From Catalinimonas alkaloidigena (GTDB lineage: Bacteria > Bacteroidota > Bacteroidia > Cytophagales > Flexibacteraceae), in the NCBI RefSeq assembly GCF_900100765.1, contig NZ_FNFO01000010.1, forward strand, positions 1 through 64,000: 64,000 nt of DNA, read 5' to 3'. Below are positions 50,259-59,313 of the stretch, piece by piece. The stretch's first letter is position 1, and each line of letters starts with the position of its first letter. The position numbers were made by a program, and so were the translations under genes. Under the pieces are notes generated by a model. The model did not search any database and was not told the DNA's origin. It saw only the letters and a list, made by a program, of their open reading frames with translations.

Positions 50259-50438
50259 TCAGAGCTCAGTTACTGATACTAAGTGACTTACTTTACGAAT
50301 CCTACCTAGAACCGCAGGCGTAGCCTCCACTTCGATGGTACGATTGATTTTACCCAGGCCTAATGCCTTGATATTTTTGATTTGGTTGGCAGGACGTCCA
50401 ATAGTGCTACGAACCTGCGTGATTTTCACTTTCGCCAT
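50259..50438 (-). CDS. rpmD: 50S ribosomal protein L30
   Basis: This 59-residue protein has the L30 core VKITQVRSTIGRPANQIKNIKALGLGKINRTIEV. The start is the ATG at 50438, because the codon before it (50441) is a GTG that would add one residue and sits directly against the rpsE stop. It lies between rpsE and rplO as in the spc operon. Confidence 0.95.
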   Translation of the reverse strand: MAKVKITQVRSTIGRPANQIKNIKALGLGKINRTIEVEATPAVLGRIRKVSHLVSVTEL

Positions 50439-50442
50439 CACC

Positions 50443-50955
50443 TTATCCGTTAAAAACTTTGCTAAGAGAAATTCCTCTTTGCTTAGCTACCGCCAGCGGA
50501 TCGCGCAATTTAGTCAGCGCGTCGAACGTAGCCTTCACTACGTTGTGGGGGTTAGAGGACCCTTTAGATTTTGCCAGTACATTGTGAATACCGGCACTCT
50601 CCAGAACAGCGCGCATGGCGCCCCCAGCAATAACACCGGTACCCGCTGTAGCAGGCTTGATGAGTACATAACCACCACCAAACTTACCGTGCATGGGATG
50701 AGGAACCGTGCCTTTCATCAGAGGAACTTTAATCAAGTTCTTCTTCGCATCATCGATCCCTTTGGTAATGGCGTCGGTTACTTCGTTGGCTTTACCCAGT
50801 CCGTACCCTACTACACCATTTCCGTCACCGACCACAACAATAGCAGAGAAGCTAAAACGACGCCCTCCTTTTACTACTTTTGCCACTCGGTTAATGGCTA
50901 CTACTTGTTCTTTGAGCTCAATATCGCTGGCTCTAACTACGTTTCCTCGCGCCAT
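50443..50955 (-). CDS. rpsE: 30S ribosomal protein S5
   Basis: This 170-residue protein has the double-stranded-RNA-binding-like N-terminal domain ([42 protein letters not shown]) and the C-terminal fold with [23 protein letters not shown]5 helps control decoding accuracy and mRNA unwinding. It starts five bases after rplR. Confidence 0.97.
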   Translation of the reverse strand: MARGNVVRASDIELKEQVVAINRVAKVVKGGRRFSFSAIVVVGDGNGVVGYGLGKANEVTDAITKGIDDAKKNLIKVPLMKGTVPHPMHGKFGGGYVLIKPATAGTGVIAGGAMRAVLESAGIHNVLAKSKGSSNPHNVVKATFDALTKLRDPLAVAKQRGISLSKVFNG

Positions 50956-50960
50956 ATATT

Positions 50961-51311
50961 TTAGAATTTGAGCCCACCTTCACGGGCTCCATCTGCCAAT
51001 GCTTTAACACGTCCGTGGTACTTATACCCCCCACGGTCAAATACTACTGCAGCGATGCCACTAGTAGCTGCTTTCTCGGCTAGTTTCTTACCAACCTCTT
51101 TCGCAAGATCTGTCTTCGTCGAAGACTCTTTGCTCAATTCACGGCTGGACGCACTTGCCAAAGTAGTGCCCTTCAAATCGTCGATCAACTGGGCGTAGAT
51201 ATCGCGGTTGCTACGGAAGACAGAAAGGCGAGGGCGCTCGGCAGTGCCTTTTACCTTTTTACGAATCCGATACCGAATCCGAGTTCTTTTTAGAGTCTTT
51301 ATCGCGGTCAT
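50961..51311 (-). CDS. rplR: 50S ribosomal protein L18
   Basis: This 116-residue 5S rRNA-binding protein has the basic tail ([37 protein letters not shown]) and the closing [28 protein letters not shown]. It lies between rplF and rpsE with short gaps in the spc operon order. Confidence 0.97.
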   Translation of the reverse strand: MTAIKTLKRTRIRYRIRKKVKGTAERPRLSVFRSNRDIYAQLIDDLKGTTLASASSRELSKESSTKTDLAKEVGKKLAEKAATSGIAAVVFDRGGYKYHGRVKALADGAREGGLKF

Positions 51312-51328
51312 GATGGTACTATGGTATA

Positions 51329-51883
51329 TTATTTAGCTGACGTTTTACCAGCTTTACGACGAACCACTTCTCCAGAGAAACGAACCCCTTTGCCTTTGTA
51401 AGGCTCTACAGGGCGTTGCTCGCGAATTTTAGCGGCGATCTGACCGATAAGCTGCTTGTCAATACTTTCCAGCGTTACTACAGGAGAACGTCCTTTTTCC
51501 GTAACCGCCGTAGCTTTAATTTCAGGAGGCAATCCCATAATGATATTATGAGAGTAACCCAAGCTCATTTCGAGCTGATTGCCCGTTACGGTGGCTTTGT
51601 AACCCACCCCAACCAGTTCCAACTCTTTTTTATAGCCGTTGCTAACGCCTTCAACCATGTTGTTGATCAAAGCACGATACAAACCGTGCAGCGCTTTGTG
51701 ACGTTTCTGTTCCGTCGGACGCTCCACTGAAAGCTCGCCATCTTCGATCTTTACAGTAATGTCAGGGTCTACTTTTTGTGTCAGTGTACCCTTAGGACCT
51801 TTAACTGTAACTTCGTTGTTTTTAGCAACCGTAATTTCTACTCCCTTAGGGATGGTGATGGGCTTCTTACCTATACGTGACAT
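51329..51883 (-). CDS. rplF: 50S ribosomal protein L6
   Basis: This 184-residue protein has two related L6 domains: [17 protein letters not shown] and the [29 protein letters not shown] segment, ending with [10 protein letters not shown]-like [21 protein letters not shown]. It binds 23S rRNA near the factor-binding site. It follows rpsH by nine bases. Confidence 0.97.
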   Translation of the reverse strand: MSRIGKKPITIPKGVEITVAKNNEVTVKGPKGTLTQKVDPDITVKIEDGELSVERPTEQKRHKALHGLYRALINNMVEGVSNGYKKELELVGVGYKATVTGNQLEMSLGYSHNIIMGLPPEIKATAVTEKGRSPVVTLESIDKQLIGQIAAKIREQRPVEPYKGKGVRFSGEVVRRKAGKTSAK

Positions 51884-51892
51884 GGCAATTGC

Positions 51893-52291
51893 TTAGTAGA
51901 CGTAACACAAAACTTCTCCCCCAACGTGCGCGGCACGCGCCTCTTTATCCGTCATGACCCCATGCGAGGTCGACAAGATCGCAATACCCAGGCCATTCAA
52001 TACGCGAGGCAATTCAGAGGCCGAAGCATACTTCCGCAAGCCTGGCTTACTGATACGTTCTAAGGAAAGAATGGCAGACTGTTTTGTCGAAGGATCGTAC
52101 TTCAAAGCAATTTTAATATTGCCTTGAACTTCATTATCTTCAAACTTATAATTCTGAATATAGCCTTTGTCGTAAAGCACTTTTGTCAACTCTTTCTTCA
52201 GATTTGACGCAGGAATATCTACAATACGGTGCCGTGCTTTAACCGCATTCCGTATCCTCGTGAGATAATCTGCAATGGGATCAGTGATCAT
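51893..52291 (-). CDS. rpsH: 30S ribosomal protein S8
   Basis: This 132-residue 16S rRNA-binding protein has [35 protein letters not shown] and the closing [31 protein letters not shown]. In E. coli S8 represses the spc operon by binding its mRNA. Here an 87-base gap before rpsH contains an exact -7 box, so rpsH may start an internal transcript. Confidence 0.97.
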   Translation of the reverse strand: MITDPIADYLTRIRNAVKARHRIVDIPASNLKKELTKVLYDKGYIQNYKFEDNEVQGNIKIALKYDPSTKQSAILSLERISKPGLRKYASASELPRVLNGLGIAILSTSHGVMTDKEARAAHVGGEVLCYVY

Positions 52292-52331
52292 AACGTAATA
52301 GCTTGAGACCCTTGCCCTGAATTAGGGGGTG

Positions 52332-52339
52332 CAAAGTTA
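52332..52339 (-). promoter_or_regulatory. Putative internal -7 box before rpsH
   Basis: On the minus strand this reads TAACTTTG, the same box as at the rplC promoter, 40 bases before the rpsH ATG. A -33 TTTG is not found 19-20 bases upstream, so activity is uncertain. Confidence 0.5.
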
Positions 52340-52378
52340 AATACTTTTTTCGAATTGAATAGCCGAGAAGTCTAAATA

Positions 52379-52648
52379 TTACCAACTCGCTTTTGTAACA
52401 CCCGGAATTTTACCTGCTGATGCCATCTCACGAAAAGTCACCCGCGAGATCCCAAACTTCCGCATGTAACCACGAGGACGTCCGGTCAAGCGGCAACGGT
52501 TATGGAGGCGTACAGGCGAAGCATTGCGGGGTAGCTTGTCCAACCCTACGTAGTCGCCAGCTTCTTTCAAAGCTTTTCTTTTTTCAGCGTACTTCGCCAC
52601 CATTTCCTGGCGCTTCCGTTCACGTGCTTTTACTGATTCTCTTGCCAT
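52379..52648 (-). CDS. rpsN: 30S ribosomal protein S14, zinc-free type
   Basis: This 89-residue protein has [27 protein letters not shown] and [51 protein letters not shown], the long S14 form without the C-x2-C zinc pairs. The ATG at 52648 gives the standard length. It follows a terminator-like hairpin after rplE. Confidence 0.96.
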   Translation of the reverse strand: MARESVKARERKRQEMVAKYAEKRKALKEAGDYVGLDKLPRNASPVRLHNRCRLTGRPRGYMRKFGISRVTFREMASAGKIPGVTKASW

Positions 52649-52660
52649 AATAGATTCGGT

Positions 52661-52697
52661 ATAAAAAACTTGCAACACTTGGGTAAGTGTGCAAGTT
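52661..52697 (-). terminator. Terminator-like hairpin between rplE and rpsN
   Basis: The stem AACTTGC-ACACTT with AAGTGT-GCAAGTT (52667-52697, one bulged A, loop GGGT) is followed on the minus strand by a run of six U. It lies 15 bases after the rplE stop and 19 bases before the rpsN start, inside the ribosomal cluster, so it may lower or attenuate downstream transcription. Confidence 0.65.
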
Positions 52698-52711
52698 CTG
52701 AATAGCTTGTT

Positions 52712-53269
52712 TTATTTCTTTTGATTTGCGAAAGGCAATCCGAAAGCTTTCAGGAGCTCCAGACTTTCTTCATCCGTCTGGGCTGTCGTTACGAAAGTGA
52801 TGTCCATCCCTGAGATCTTAGCTACTTTATCAATGCTAATTTCTGGAAAGATAATCTGTTCTTTAACTCCCAGGGTATAGTTGCCACGCCCATCAAATCC
52901 TTTATCGTTGATACCACGGAAATCACGCACACGAGGCAAAGCCACAGACATCAGGCGGTCCATGAATTCGTACATACGATCACCACGCAGCGTTACGCGT
53001 GCACCGATCGGCATTTCTTCGCGCAATTTAAAGTTTGAAATTGCCTTGCGCGCTTTAGTCGGAACAGCTTTCTGTCCTGTGATGGTAGTGAGCTCTTCTA
53101 CACCTACATCCACCAACTTTTTATCAGCTACCGCTGCCCCGATTCCTTTGTTGACGCAAATCTTCGTCAAACGTGGTACTTGCATCGGCGATTTGTACTG
53201 AAACTTCTGTTGCAGTGCTGGTGCAACCTCCTTATGATATTTTTCTTTAAGTCTTGCTGTCGTGCTCAT
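52712..53269 (-). CDS. rplE: 50S ribosomal protein L5
   Basis: This 185-residue 5S rRNA-binding protein has [65 protein letters not shown] and [30 protein letters not shown]. It forms part of the central protuberance with 5S rRNA and L18. It follows rplX by four bases; a terminator-like hairpin follows it. Confidence 0.97.
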   Translation of the reverse strand: MSTTARLKEKYHKEVAPALQQKFQYKSPMQVPRLTKICVNKGIGAAVADKKLVDVGVEELTTITGQKAVPTKARKAISNFKLREEMPIGARVTLRGDRMYEFMDRLMSVALPRVRDFRGINDKGFDGRGNYTLGVKEQIIFPEISIDKVAKISGMDITFVTTAQTDEESLELLKAFGLPFANQKK

Positions 53270-53273
53270 CTTC

Positions 53274-53624
53274 TTAACCTATAAAATCACCGGTTTTCTT
53301 TGAGTAACGCTGCAGCTTGCCCTGATCGTTAACTTTACGACCTACACGCGTAGTTTCGCCCGTGGCAGGCTCGATAAGCTTCAGGTTGCTGATATGAATG
53401 GGTGCTTCCTTCTCCACAAATTCACCTTGAGGATTGGAGGCTGAAGGCTTCATAGCGCGGTTGATGAGGTTAATTCCTTCAACAATGGCCCGGTTGCGTA
53501 CGCGATCTACCGATAATACCTTTCCGCGCTGATTCTTATGGTTACCAGAAATGACGAGTACTTCGTCTCCGGTTTTGATCCGCAGCTTTAGGGGCTTAGT
53601 GTTTTTAAGCTGTGTTTTTTTCAT
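53274..53624 (-). CDS. rplX: 50S ribosomal protein L24
   Basis: This 116-residue assembly-initiating protein has the KOW motif region [38 protein letters not shown] near residues 18-55. It binds the 5' end of 23S rRNA. It lies four bases after rplN and four bases before rplE. Confidence 0.96.
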   Translation of the reverse strand: MKKTQLKNTKPLKLRIKTGDEVLVISGNHKNQRGKVLSVDRVRNRAIVEGINLINRAMKPSASNPQGEFVEKEAPIHISNLKLIEPATGETTRVGRKVNDQGKLQRYSKKTGDFIG

Positions 53625-53628
53625 GGCT

Positions 53629-53997
53629 TTATATCACTTCAGGAGCCAGAGAAACAATTTTCATAAACTGCCGTTCGCGCAGTTCACGGGCAACAGGTCC
53701 GAAAATACGGGTTCCGCGAGGCTCGTCGTTATTGTTGAGCAGGACCACGGCATTGTCTTCGAAGCGGATGTAAGAGCCGTCTTTACGACGTACTTCTTTT
53801 TTAGTCCGTACGACTACCGCTTTCGAAACCGTCCCTTTTTTCATGTTGCTGGACGAAAGAGCCGATTTAACGGTTACAACGATCTTATCGCCTACCGAAG
53901 CATAGCGCTTACGTGTACCACCTAGTACCCGGATCACCAACACTTCTTTAGCGCCGCTGTTATCGGCTACGCTGAGTCTGGATTCTTGCTGGATCAT
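53629..53997 (-). CDS. rplN: 50S ribosomal protein L14
   Basis: This 122-residue protein has [27 protein letters not shown] and the closing [28 protein letters not shown], matching L14 over its whole length. It forms an intersubunit bridge. It begins two bases after rpsQ. Confidence 0.97.
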   Translation of the reverse strand: MIQQESRLSVADNSGAKEVLVIRVLGGTRKRYASVGDKIVVTVKSALSSSNMKKGTVSKAVVVRTKKEVRRKDGSYIRFEDNAVVLLNNNDEPRGTRIFGPVARELRERQFMKIVSLAPEVI

Positions 53998-53999
53998 CG

Positions 54000-54278
54000 T
54001 TATTTAGCTCTTTCTATGATTTCTACCAAACGCCACCGCTTACGCTTGCTCAACGGACGCGTCTCCATAATTTTCACCAGGTCACCGATGTTACAATCGT
54101 TTTTCTCATCGTGCGCAACGAGTTTTTTCGTTTTCGTCACAAACTTGCCGTAGATCGGGTGCTTTTCTTTCCGTACGATGGCGACGGTAATGGACTTATC
54201 CATTTTATTGCTGACCACTTGCCCGATCCGTTCTTTGCGGGCGTTGCGAGTGGTTGGGTTGCTTACTTCGGTCTCCAT
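54000..54278 (-). CDS. rpsQ: 30S ribosomal protein S17
   Basis: This 92-residue OB-fold protein has [47 protein letters not shown] and [22 protein letters not shown], matching S17. The first 13 residues are variable. It starts five bases after rpmC and precedes rplN. Confidence 0.97.
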   Translation of the reverse strand: METEVSNPTTRNARKERIGQVVSNKMDKSITVAIVRKEKHPIYGKFVTKTKKLVAHDEKNDCNIGDLVKIMETRPLSKRKRWRLVEIIERAK

Positions 54279-54283
54279 AATGT

Positions 54284-54487
54284 TTACTTGTTTTCGGATG
54301 CCTTATTACGCGCCGTTATTTCGGTATGCAAACGAGCAATGTTTTTCCGTGCAAAACGGATTTTCATCGGATTCTCAAGAGGCGAGATGGCGTGGGCAAA
54401 CTTCAGTTTTTGCAAGGCTTGCTGCTCTTCTTGCAATTTCTGCTGAACTTCTTCAGTGCTCAGGGCCCGGATTTCGTCGTTTTTCAT
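54284..54487 (-). CDS. rpmC: 50S ribosomal protein L29
   Basis: This 67-residue two-helix protein has [46 protein letters not shown], the L29 pattern. It lies near the polypeptide exit tunnel. It starts five bases after rplP and precedes rpsQ. Confidence 0.96.
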   Translation of the reverse strand: MKNDEIRALSTEEVQQKLQEEQQALQKLKFAHAISPLENPMKIRFARKNIARLHTEITARNKASENK

Positions 54488-54492
54488 GATTC

Positions 54493-54912
54493 CTATTCTT
54501 GATAATCGCGGCGAATAACAAACTTAGTTTTGAGCGGCAATTTCTGAGAGGCCAGGCGCAGAGACTCTTGAGCCAACGCTTTGTCTACACCTCCAGATTC
54601 GAATAAGATCGTGCCGGGCTTCACACGCGCTACCCAATATTCTGGTGCACCTTTACCTTTACCCATCCGCACTTCCGCAGGCTTTTTCGTAATAGGCTTA
54701 TCGGGGAAAATTCGTACCCATACCTGGCCTTCACGCTTCATAGCACGCGTCATTGCGATACGAGCGGCTTCTATTTGACGGCTGGTGATCCAGCCAGTTT
54801 CCAGCGATTTGATTCCGAACGAACCGAAGGCGATGTTATGCCCCCGCTGGGCGATGCCCCGTACGCGTCCTTTTTGCTGCTTTCTGTATTTAGTTCTTTT
54901 TGGCTGTAACAT
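54493..54912 (-). CDS. rplP: 50S ribosomal protein L16
   Basis: This 139-residue protein has [24 protein letters not shown] and the closing [24 protein letters not shown]...[16 protein letters not shown]-type sequence, an unambiguous L16. It shapes the A-site tRNA region. It starts 33 bases after rpsC. Confidence 0.97.
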   Translation of the reverse strand: MLQPKRTKYRKQQKGRVRGIAQRGHNIAFGSFGIKSLETGWITSRQIEAARIAMTRAMKREGQVWVRIFPDKPITKKPAEVRMGKGKGAPEYWVARVKPGTILFESGGVDKALAQESLRLASQKLPLKTKFVIRRDYQE

Positions 54913-54945
54913 GATGTCGCAATGTTTTGAGTCGCGTTAACGTTC

Positions 54946-55698
54946 TTATCTTCTTCTACGACGACGAGAACGATCGTCTCCCCGGTCGTTGCGATCACCA
55001 CGACGGCGACGGCCACCGGAGGGCTCATTTCCAGAGCCAGCATTGGCTGCAGCATTGGGCGAAAGATCTACTTTACCGTATACCTCTCCTTTAAATACCC
55101 ACACTTTAATGCCAATCTTTCCGTAAACTGTATTTGCTTCCGAAATAGCGTAGTCGATATCAGCACGTAACGTATGCAGTGGAATACGTCCCTCTTTGTA
55201 CATTTCTGTACGGGCAATTTCAGCTCCACCCAGACGACCCGATACTTTCACCTTGATTCCTTGGGCACCTACGCGCATAGCTGACGAGATGGCTTGCTTC
55301 ATAGCACGGCGGTACGAGATACGTGCTTGCAATTGCTGAGCAATCGACTCACCAATCAGCTTTGCATCCAACTCGGGACGCTTGATCTCGAAGATATTGA
55401 TCTGAATATCTTTATTGGTAAGCTTTTTCAGCTCTTCCTTGATCTTATCTACTTCAGATCCGCCTTTCCCGATAACCACTCCGGGACGTGCCGTATGGAT
55501 CGTCAGGGTAATGCGTTTGATCGTACGTTCAATGATGATCCGGGCAATCCCCCCTTTGGGAATCCGGGCGAGAACGTATTTGCGGATTTTTTCGTCTTCT
55601 ATGAGTTTGTCCGCAAAGGTTTTACCGCCATACCAGTTGGATTCCCATCCTTTGATGATCCCTAAACGGAGTCCTACGGGGTTTACTTTCTGTCCCAT
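54946..55698 (-). CDS. rpsC: 30S ribosomal protein S3
   Basis: This 250-residue protein has the N-terminal part [23 protein letters not shown], the KH domain with [14 protein letters not shown] (about 76-89) and the C-terminal domain ending [14 protein letters not shown]. After residue 220 comes an extra glycine-arginine-rich tail ([11 protein letters not shown]...RRRRRR) not essential to the fold. S3 forms the mRNA entry with S4 and S5. It starts eight bases after rplV. Confidence 0.96.
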   Translation of the reverse strand: MGQKVNPVGLRLGIIKGWESNWYGGKTFADKLIEDEKIRKYVLARIPKGGIARIIIERTIKRITLTIHTARPGVVIGKGGSEVDKIKEELKKLTNKDIQINIFEIKRPELDAKLIGESIAQQLQARISYRRAMKQAISSAMRVGAQGIKVKVSGRLGGAEIARTEMYKEGRIPLHTLRADIDYAISEANTVYGKIGIKVWVFKGEVYGKVDLSPNAAANAGSGNEPSGGRRRRGDRNDRGDDRSRRRRRR

Positions 55699-55706
55699 CT
55701 ATAATA

Positions 55707-56102
55707 TCAGTTAGCTGATTCGGATTCGTTATTTACGTCTGCTTCTTCTACCTCGACGGCCACTTTGCTATCCACCACTAGGGTGATGTGGTTCGAGCGT
55801 TTCCGGATGCGATGGGCACGTCCCTGAGGAGCGGGCTGCAAACGCTTGAGCATCCGCCCACCGTCAACCTGAATGGTTTTAATGTAAAGGCCCATCTCTT
55901 CAGGACGACCTTCAGGATTTTTTTCCTCCCAGTTGGCGACTGCCGAGCGAACTAACTTGTAAAGTTGGTCGGCACCGTACCGAGACTGCACTTTTAAGAT
56001 ATTCAGTGCGTGATCCACCCGCTTCCCACGAACCAAGTCAGCCAGCAGGCGCATTTTTCGCGGCGAGGAAGGAACGTTCTTAAGTTTAGCAACTGCTTCC
56101 AT
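55707..56102 (-). CDS. rplV: 50S ribosomal protein L22
   Basis: This 131-residue protein has the L22 core [27 protein letters not shown] and the tunnel hairpin region [31 protein letters not shown]. The C terminus has an acidic extension ([13 protein letters not shown]). It lines the exit tunnel. A 52-base gap separates it from rpsS. Confidence 0.97.
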   Translation of the reverse strand: MEAVAKLKNVPSSPRKMRLLADLVRGKRVDHALNILKVQSRYGADQLYKLVRSAVANWEEKNPEGRPEEMGLYIKTIQVDGGRMLKRLQPAPQGRAHRIRKRSNHITLVVDSKVAVEVEEADVNNESESAN

Positions 56103-56154
56103 GGTAATTTATGTTGAAGCTACCCGCCGAAACGGGTGGTTTTCAGTTCAGGAT

Positions 56155-56433
56155 TTATCTTCTGCCTTTGTCTTTCTTGGCGATGTGTCCGCGAAAGTTT
56201 CGCGTAGGGGCAAATTCACCCAGTTTGTGACCGACCATGTTTTCTGTCACATACACGGGAATAAATTTATTTCCGTTATGCACAGCGAACGTGTGACCGA
56301 CAAAGTCCGGAGAGATCATGGAGCGACGTGACCAAGTCTTGATGACGGTCTTTTTGCCTGAATTGTTCATCGAATCCACTTTGTTTTCCAAGCGAAAGTC
56401 GATGTATGGCCCTTTTTTGAGCGAACGTGACAT
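56155..56433 (-). CDS. rpsS: 30S ribosomal protein S19
   Basis: This 92-residue protein has [72 protein letters not shown], matching S19 throughout. It lies in the head near S13. It starts two bases after rplB. Confidence 0.97.
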   Translation of the reverse strand: MSRSLKKGPYIDFRLENKVDSMNNSGKKTVIKTWSRRSMISPDFVGHTFAVHNGNKFIPVYVTENMVGHKLGEFAPTRNFRGHIAKKDKGRR

Positions 56434-56435
56434 AA

Positions 56436-57260
56436 TTATTTCTTCCTTCTGCTGACGATGAATTTATCAGATGGTTTTCTCTTGCTGCGCGTTTTAAAGC
56501 CTTTTGCCAAGATACCGTTACGCGAACGTGGGTGCCCACCTGAAGCACGGCCTTCACCACCACCCATCGGGTGATCCACAGGGTTCATGACGACACCGCG
56601 AACACGAGGACGGCGACCCAGCCAACGCTTACGACCTGCTTTACCGATCTGCACGTTCATGTGATCTGCGTTCGACACGGTTCCTACGGTAGCCATGCAC
56701 GTACCCAGGATCATACGCATCTCACCCGAAGGCATTTTCAGCGTAACGTATTTTCCTTCACGCGCTACTACTTGAGCGTAGGTCCCAGCGCTGCGCGCCA
56801 GCTGTCCGCCTTTGCCAGGCTTCATCTCAATGTTGTGTACAATCGTACCCAGCGGCATAGCACTCATCGGCAGTGCATTTCCCAATTCAGGAGCGACTTC
56901 AGGTCCTGATACGAGCTGCTGACCGACCGTCAATCCTTCCGGGGCAATGATGTAACGCTTTTCACCATCTGCGTAGAAAAGAAGCGCGATACGCGCACTA
57001 CGGTTCGGATCGTATTCAATGCTCTTTACCGTAGCAGGTACATTTTCTTTATCACGCTTGAAGTCAATCACACGATAGCGACGCTTGTGACCTCCACCTA
57101 ACTGGCGAACGGTACGACGGCCATTGCTATTCCGGCCACCCGATTTCTTGATCGGACGCAAGAGAGACTTCTCCGGACTTGCCTTTGTAATTTCCTCAAA
57201 CGAAGGAGCCAGACGGAAACGCTGCCCCGGCGTTGTAGGTTTTAATTTCTTAATTGCCAT
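56436..57260 (-). CDS. rplB: 50S ribosomal protein L2
   Basis: This 274-residue protein has the L2 landmarks [62 protein letters not shown] and the peptidyl-transferase-linked [30 protein letters not shown]. It is needed for subunit association and peptidyl transfer. It starts 13 bases after rplW. Confidence 0.98.
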   Translation of the reverse strand: MAIKKLKPTTPGQRFRLAPSFEEITKASPEKSLLRPIKKSGGRNSNGRRTVRQLGGGHKRRYRVIDFKRDKENVPATVKSIEYDPNRSARIALLFYADGEKRYIIAPEGLTVGQQLVSGPEVAPELGNALPMSAMPLGTIVHNIEMKPGKGGQLARSAGTYAQVVAREGKYVTLKMPSGEMRMILGTCMATVGTVSNADHMNVQIGKAGRKRWLGRRPRVRGVVMNPVDHPMGGGEGRASGGHPRSRNGILAKGFKTRSKRKPSDKFIVSRRKK

Positions 57261-57273
57261 AACCTATACGTGG

Positions 57274-57564
57274 TTAGATATTCTCGTAGAAGTCGATGAA
57301 TTCACCTTCGGCCAACTGAACGTAAGCACGCTTGGTATTTTGAGTGCGCCCTGAAATCACGCCAGCTTTGGTGTAACGCGACTTAGGCTTTCCTTGATAG
57401 TTTACGGTCCGCACAGATTTTACACGCACATTGTACATGCTCTCAATCTCATGGCGTATCTGAAGCTTATCAGAGTCGCGATTTACTTCAAAACCGTATA
57501 CTCCTTTTTCGTTCAACTTGGTAAACTTTTCCGTAACGAGGGGTCGGATTAAAATGCTACGCAT
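57274..57564 (-). CDS. rplW: 50S ribosomal protein L23
   Basis: This 96-residue protein has ILIRPLVTEKFTKLNEKGVYGFEVNRDSDKLQIRHEIESMYNVRVKSVRTVNYQGK, matching L23, which sits at the exit tunnel and docks trigger factor and SRP. It starts three bases after rplD. Confidence 0.97.
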   Translation of the reverse strand: MRSILIRPLVTEKFTKLNEKGVYGFEVNRDSDKLQIRHEIESMYNVRVKSVRTVNYQGKPKSRYTKAGVISGRTQNTKRAYVQLAEGEFIDFYENI

Positions 57565-57567
57565 GGC

Positions 57568-58197
57568 TTACTTGTTCAAAAGTTCTTCGAATTTACCAAT
57601 CGCCTCTTCGCTCAAGATGATACGATCGGCGTTCATCACCTCGTAAGTGTTCAGGTGGCTAACCGTAGTAACTTTGCTCTTTGCCAAGTTACGACCTGAC
57701 AAAATCAAGTTTTTATCGAGATCCCCGAGAATAAAGAGCGTTTTGCCCGAGCCTACCGACAGATTGCTCAACATAGTGGCAAACTGTTTGGTGCTAGGTT
57801 TATCAAGCGTAGGCTTTTCCAAAACTGTGATGCTTTCACTCAAAGCTTTTTGCGCCAACGCCGAACGACGTGCCAGCGCTTTTACTTTTTTATTGAGCTT
57901 GAAGCTGTAGTTCCGAGGACGCGGACCAAAAATCCGTCCACCACCGACAAAAACCGGCGACTTCAGGCTGCCTGCCCGTGCACCACCTGTTCCTTTTTGA
58001 CGCTTGATCTTCTTGGTAGAGCCGGCTATCTCAGCACGCTCTTTCGACTTATGCGTTCCTTGACGCTGATTCGCCAGGTACTGCTTAACGTCCAGATAAA
58101 CCGCGTGCTCGCTCGGCTCAATACCGAAGACTCCTTGGGGCAGGGTTACCGTACGGCCTGTCTCCTTCCCGTCTATATTTAATACAGGCAGTTCCAT
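57568..58197 (-). CDS. rplD: 50S ribosomal protein L4
   Basis: This 209-residue protein has the long tunnel loop KSRAEI-type region (HKSKERAEIAGSTKKIKRQKGTGGARAGSLKSPVFVGGGRIFGPRPRNY) and the RNA-binding fold of L4. In E. coli L4 regulates the S10 operon; no such leader was identified here. Its start overlaps the rplC stop. Confidence 0.97.
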   Translation of the reverse strand: MELPVLNIDGKETGRTVTLPQGVFGIEPSEHAVYLDVKQYLANQRQGTHKSKERAEIAGSTKKIKRQKGTGGARAGSLKSPVFVGGGRIFGPRPRNYSFKLNKKVKALARRSALAQKALSESITVLEKPTLDKPSTKQFATMLSNLSVGSGKTLFILGDLDKNLILSGRNLAKSKVTTVSHLNTYEVMNADRIILSEEAIGKFEELLNK

Positions 58198-58814
58198 TAT
58201 TTCTCGAGAATTACAAATGAATTTTTAGCTCCAGGGATAGAGCCACTCACCAAGATCAGATTTTTCTCCGGGTACACTTTCAGAACGCGCAGGTTCTGAA
58301 CTTTCACCCGTTGGCCGCCCATGCGACCCGCCATGCGCATTCCCTTGAATACACGCGAAGGAAACGAGCAAGCACCAATAGATCCGGGGTGACGCTGACG
58401 GTTATGCTGACCGTGCGTTTGTCCACCCACACCACCGAAGCCGTGACGTTTCACAACCCCCTGAAAGCCTTTTCCTTTTGAGGTGCCTACTGCATCGATA
58501 AACTCGCCTACTTCAAAAAGAGAGACATCGATCGTATCGCCCAGGTTGAATTCCTGCTCAAAATATTTGAACTCTACCACTTTCCGTTTGGCAGTGGTAT
58601 TTGCTTTCTTGAAGTGGCCTATTGCGGCCTTAGTGGCGCGCTTTTCTTTCTTTTCGCCATACCCCAACTGGAGAGCCTTATAGCCATCCGTTTCGGGCGT
58701 TTTTACTTGCGTGACCACACAAGGACCAGCTTCTACTACTGTGCATGCGACGTTCTGTCCATCGGCACTATAGATGCTAGTCATTCCGATTTTTTTACCA
58801 ATAATACCTGACAT
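58197..58814 (-). CDS. rplC: 50S ribosomal protein L3
   Basis: This 205-residue protein has [19 protein letters not shown], the [39 protein letters not shown] segment that reaches the peptidyl transferase centre, and [15 protein letters not shown]. It opens a transcription unit here: rpsJ, which normally precedes it, is separated by a terminator and a strong promoter. Confidence 0.97.
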   Translation of the reverse strand: MSGIIGKKIGMTSIYSADGQNVACTVVEAGPCVVTQVKTPETDGYKALQLGYGEKKEKRATKAAIGHFKKANTTAKRKVVEFKYFEQEFNLGDTIDVSLFEVGEFIDAVGTSKGKGFQGVVKRHGFGGVGGQTHGQHNRQRHPGSIGACSFPSRVFKGMRMAGRMGGQRVKVQNLRVLKVYPEKNLILVSGSIPGAKNSFVILEK

Positions 58815-58872
58815 TGGGATGTAACTTGTAAGTCAAAAGCGCGGCTTGCAGACCTTGCGCGCAAAAGGACTG

Positions 58873-58903
58873 CAAAGTTATGAAAACCGCTCAAGTAATC
58901 AAA
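58873..58903 (-). promoter_or_regulatory. Promoter of the rplC (S10-type) operon
   Basis: On the minus strand TTTG (58900-58903) and TAACTTTG (58873-58880) are separated by exactly 19 bases, a full match to the Bacteroidota consensus. The predicted leader to the rplC ATG at 58814 is about 53 bases. Confidence 0.82.
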
Positions 58904-58945
58904 TGCGCCTGATAAATTATCTCTGAACGGTGGAGGATTTTTCAG

Positions 58946-58980
58946 AATAAAAAAAGCACCAACCCAACGATTGGTGCTTT
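58946..58980 (-). terminator. Terminator after rpsJ
   Basis: The ten-pair stem AAAGCACCAA/TTGGTGCTTT (58953-58962 with 58971-58980) is followed on the minus strand by a U run. It lies 19 bases after the rpsJ stop and splits the str-type genes from the rplC operon. Confidence 0.9.
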
Positions 58981-58999
58981 CTATCTTTATTTCAACTGA

Positions 59000-59305
59000 T
59001 CACACCTTGATTTCTACATCGACTCCACTGGGGAGTTCAAGCTTCATCAGAGCGTCTACAGTTTTTGCACTTGAAGAATGAATATCTACCAAGCGCTTAT
59101 AAGTACACAATTGAAATTGCTCACGCGCCTTCTTATTCACGTGCGGCGAACGCAGCACGGTGTAGATCGACTTTTCAGTCGGCAACGGAATAGGACCACT
59201 CACTACCGCTCCAGTAGCTTTTACGGCGCGAACAATCTTTTCGGAAGACTTGTCGACCAAGTTATGGTCGTAAGACTTAAGCTTGATTCTAATTTTCTGG
59301 TTCAT
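59000..59305 (-). CDS. rpsJ: 30S ribosomal protein S10
   Basis: This 101-residue protein has [61 protein letters not shown], matching S10, which also serves as a transcription antitermination partner (NusE) in E. coli. Here it ends the fusA transcript, followed by a terminator, instead of leading the rplC operon. Confidence 0.97.
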   Translation of the reverse strand: MNQKIRIKLKSYDHNLVDKSSEKIVRAVKATGAVVSGPIPLPTEKSIYTVLRSPHVNKKAREQFQLCTYKRLVDIHSSSAKTVDALMKLELPSGVDVEIKV

Positions 59306-59313
59306 TGTCTTCG

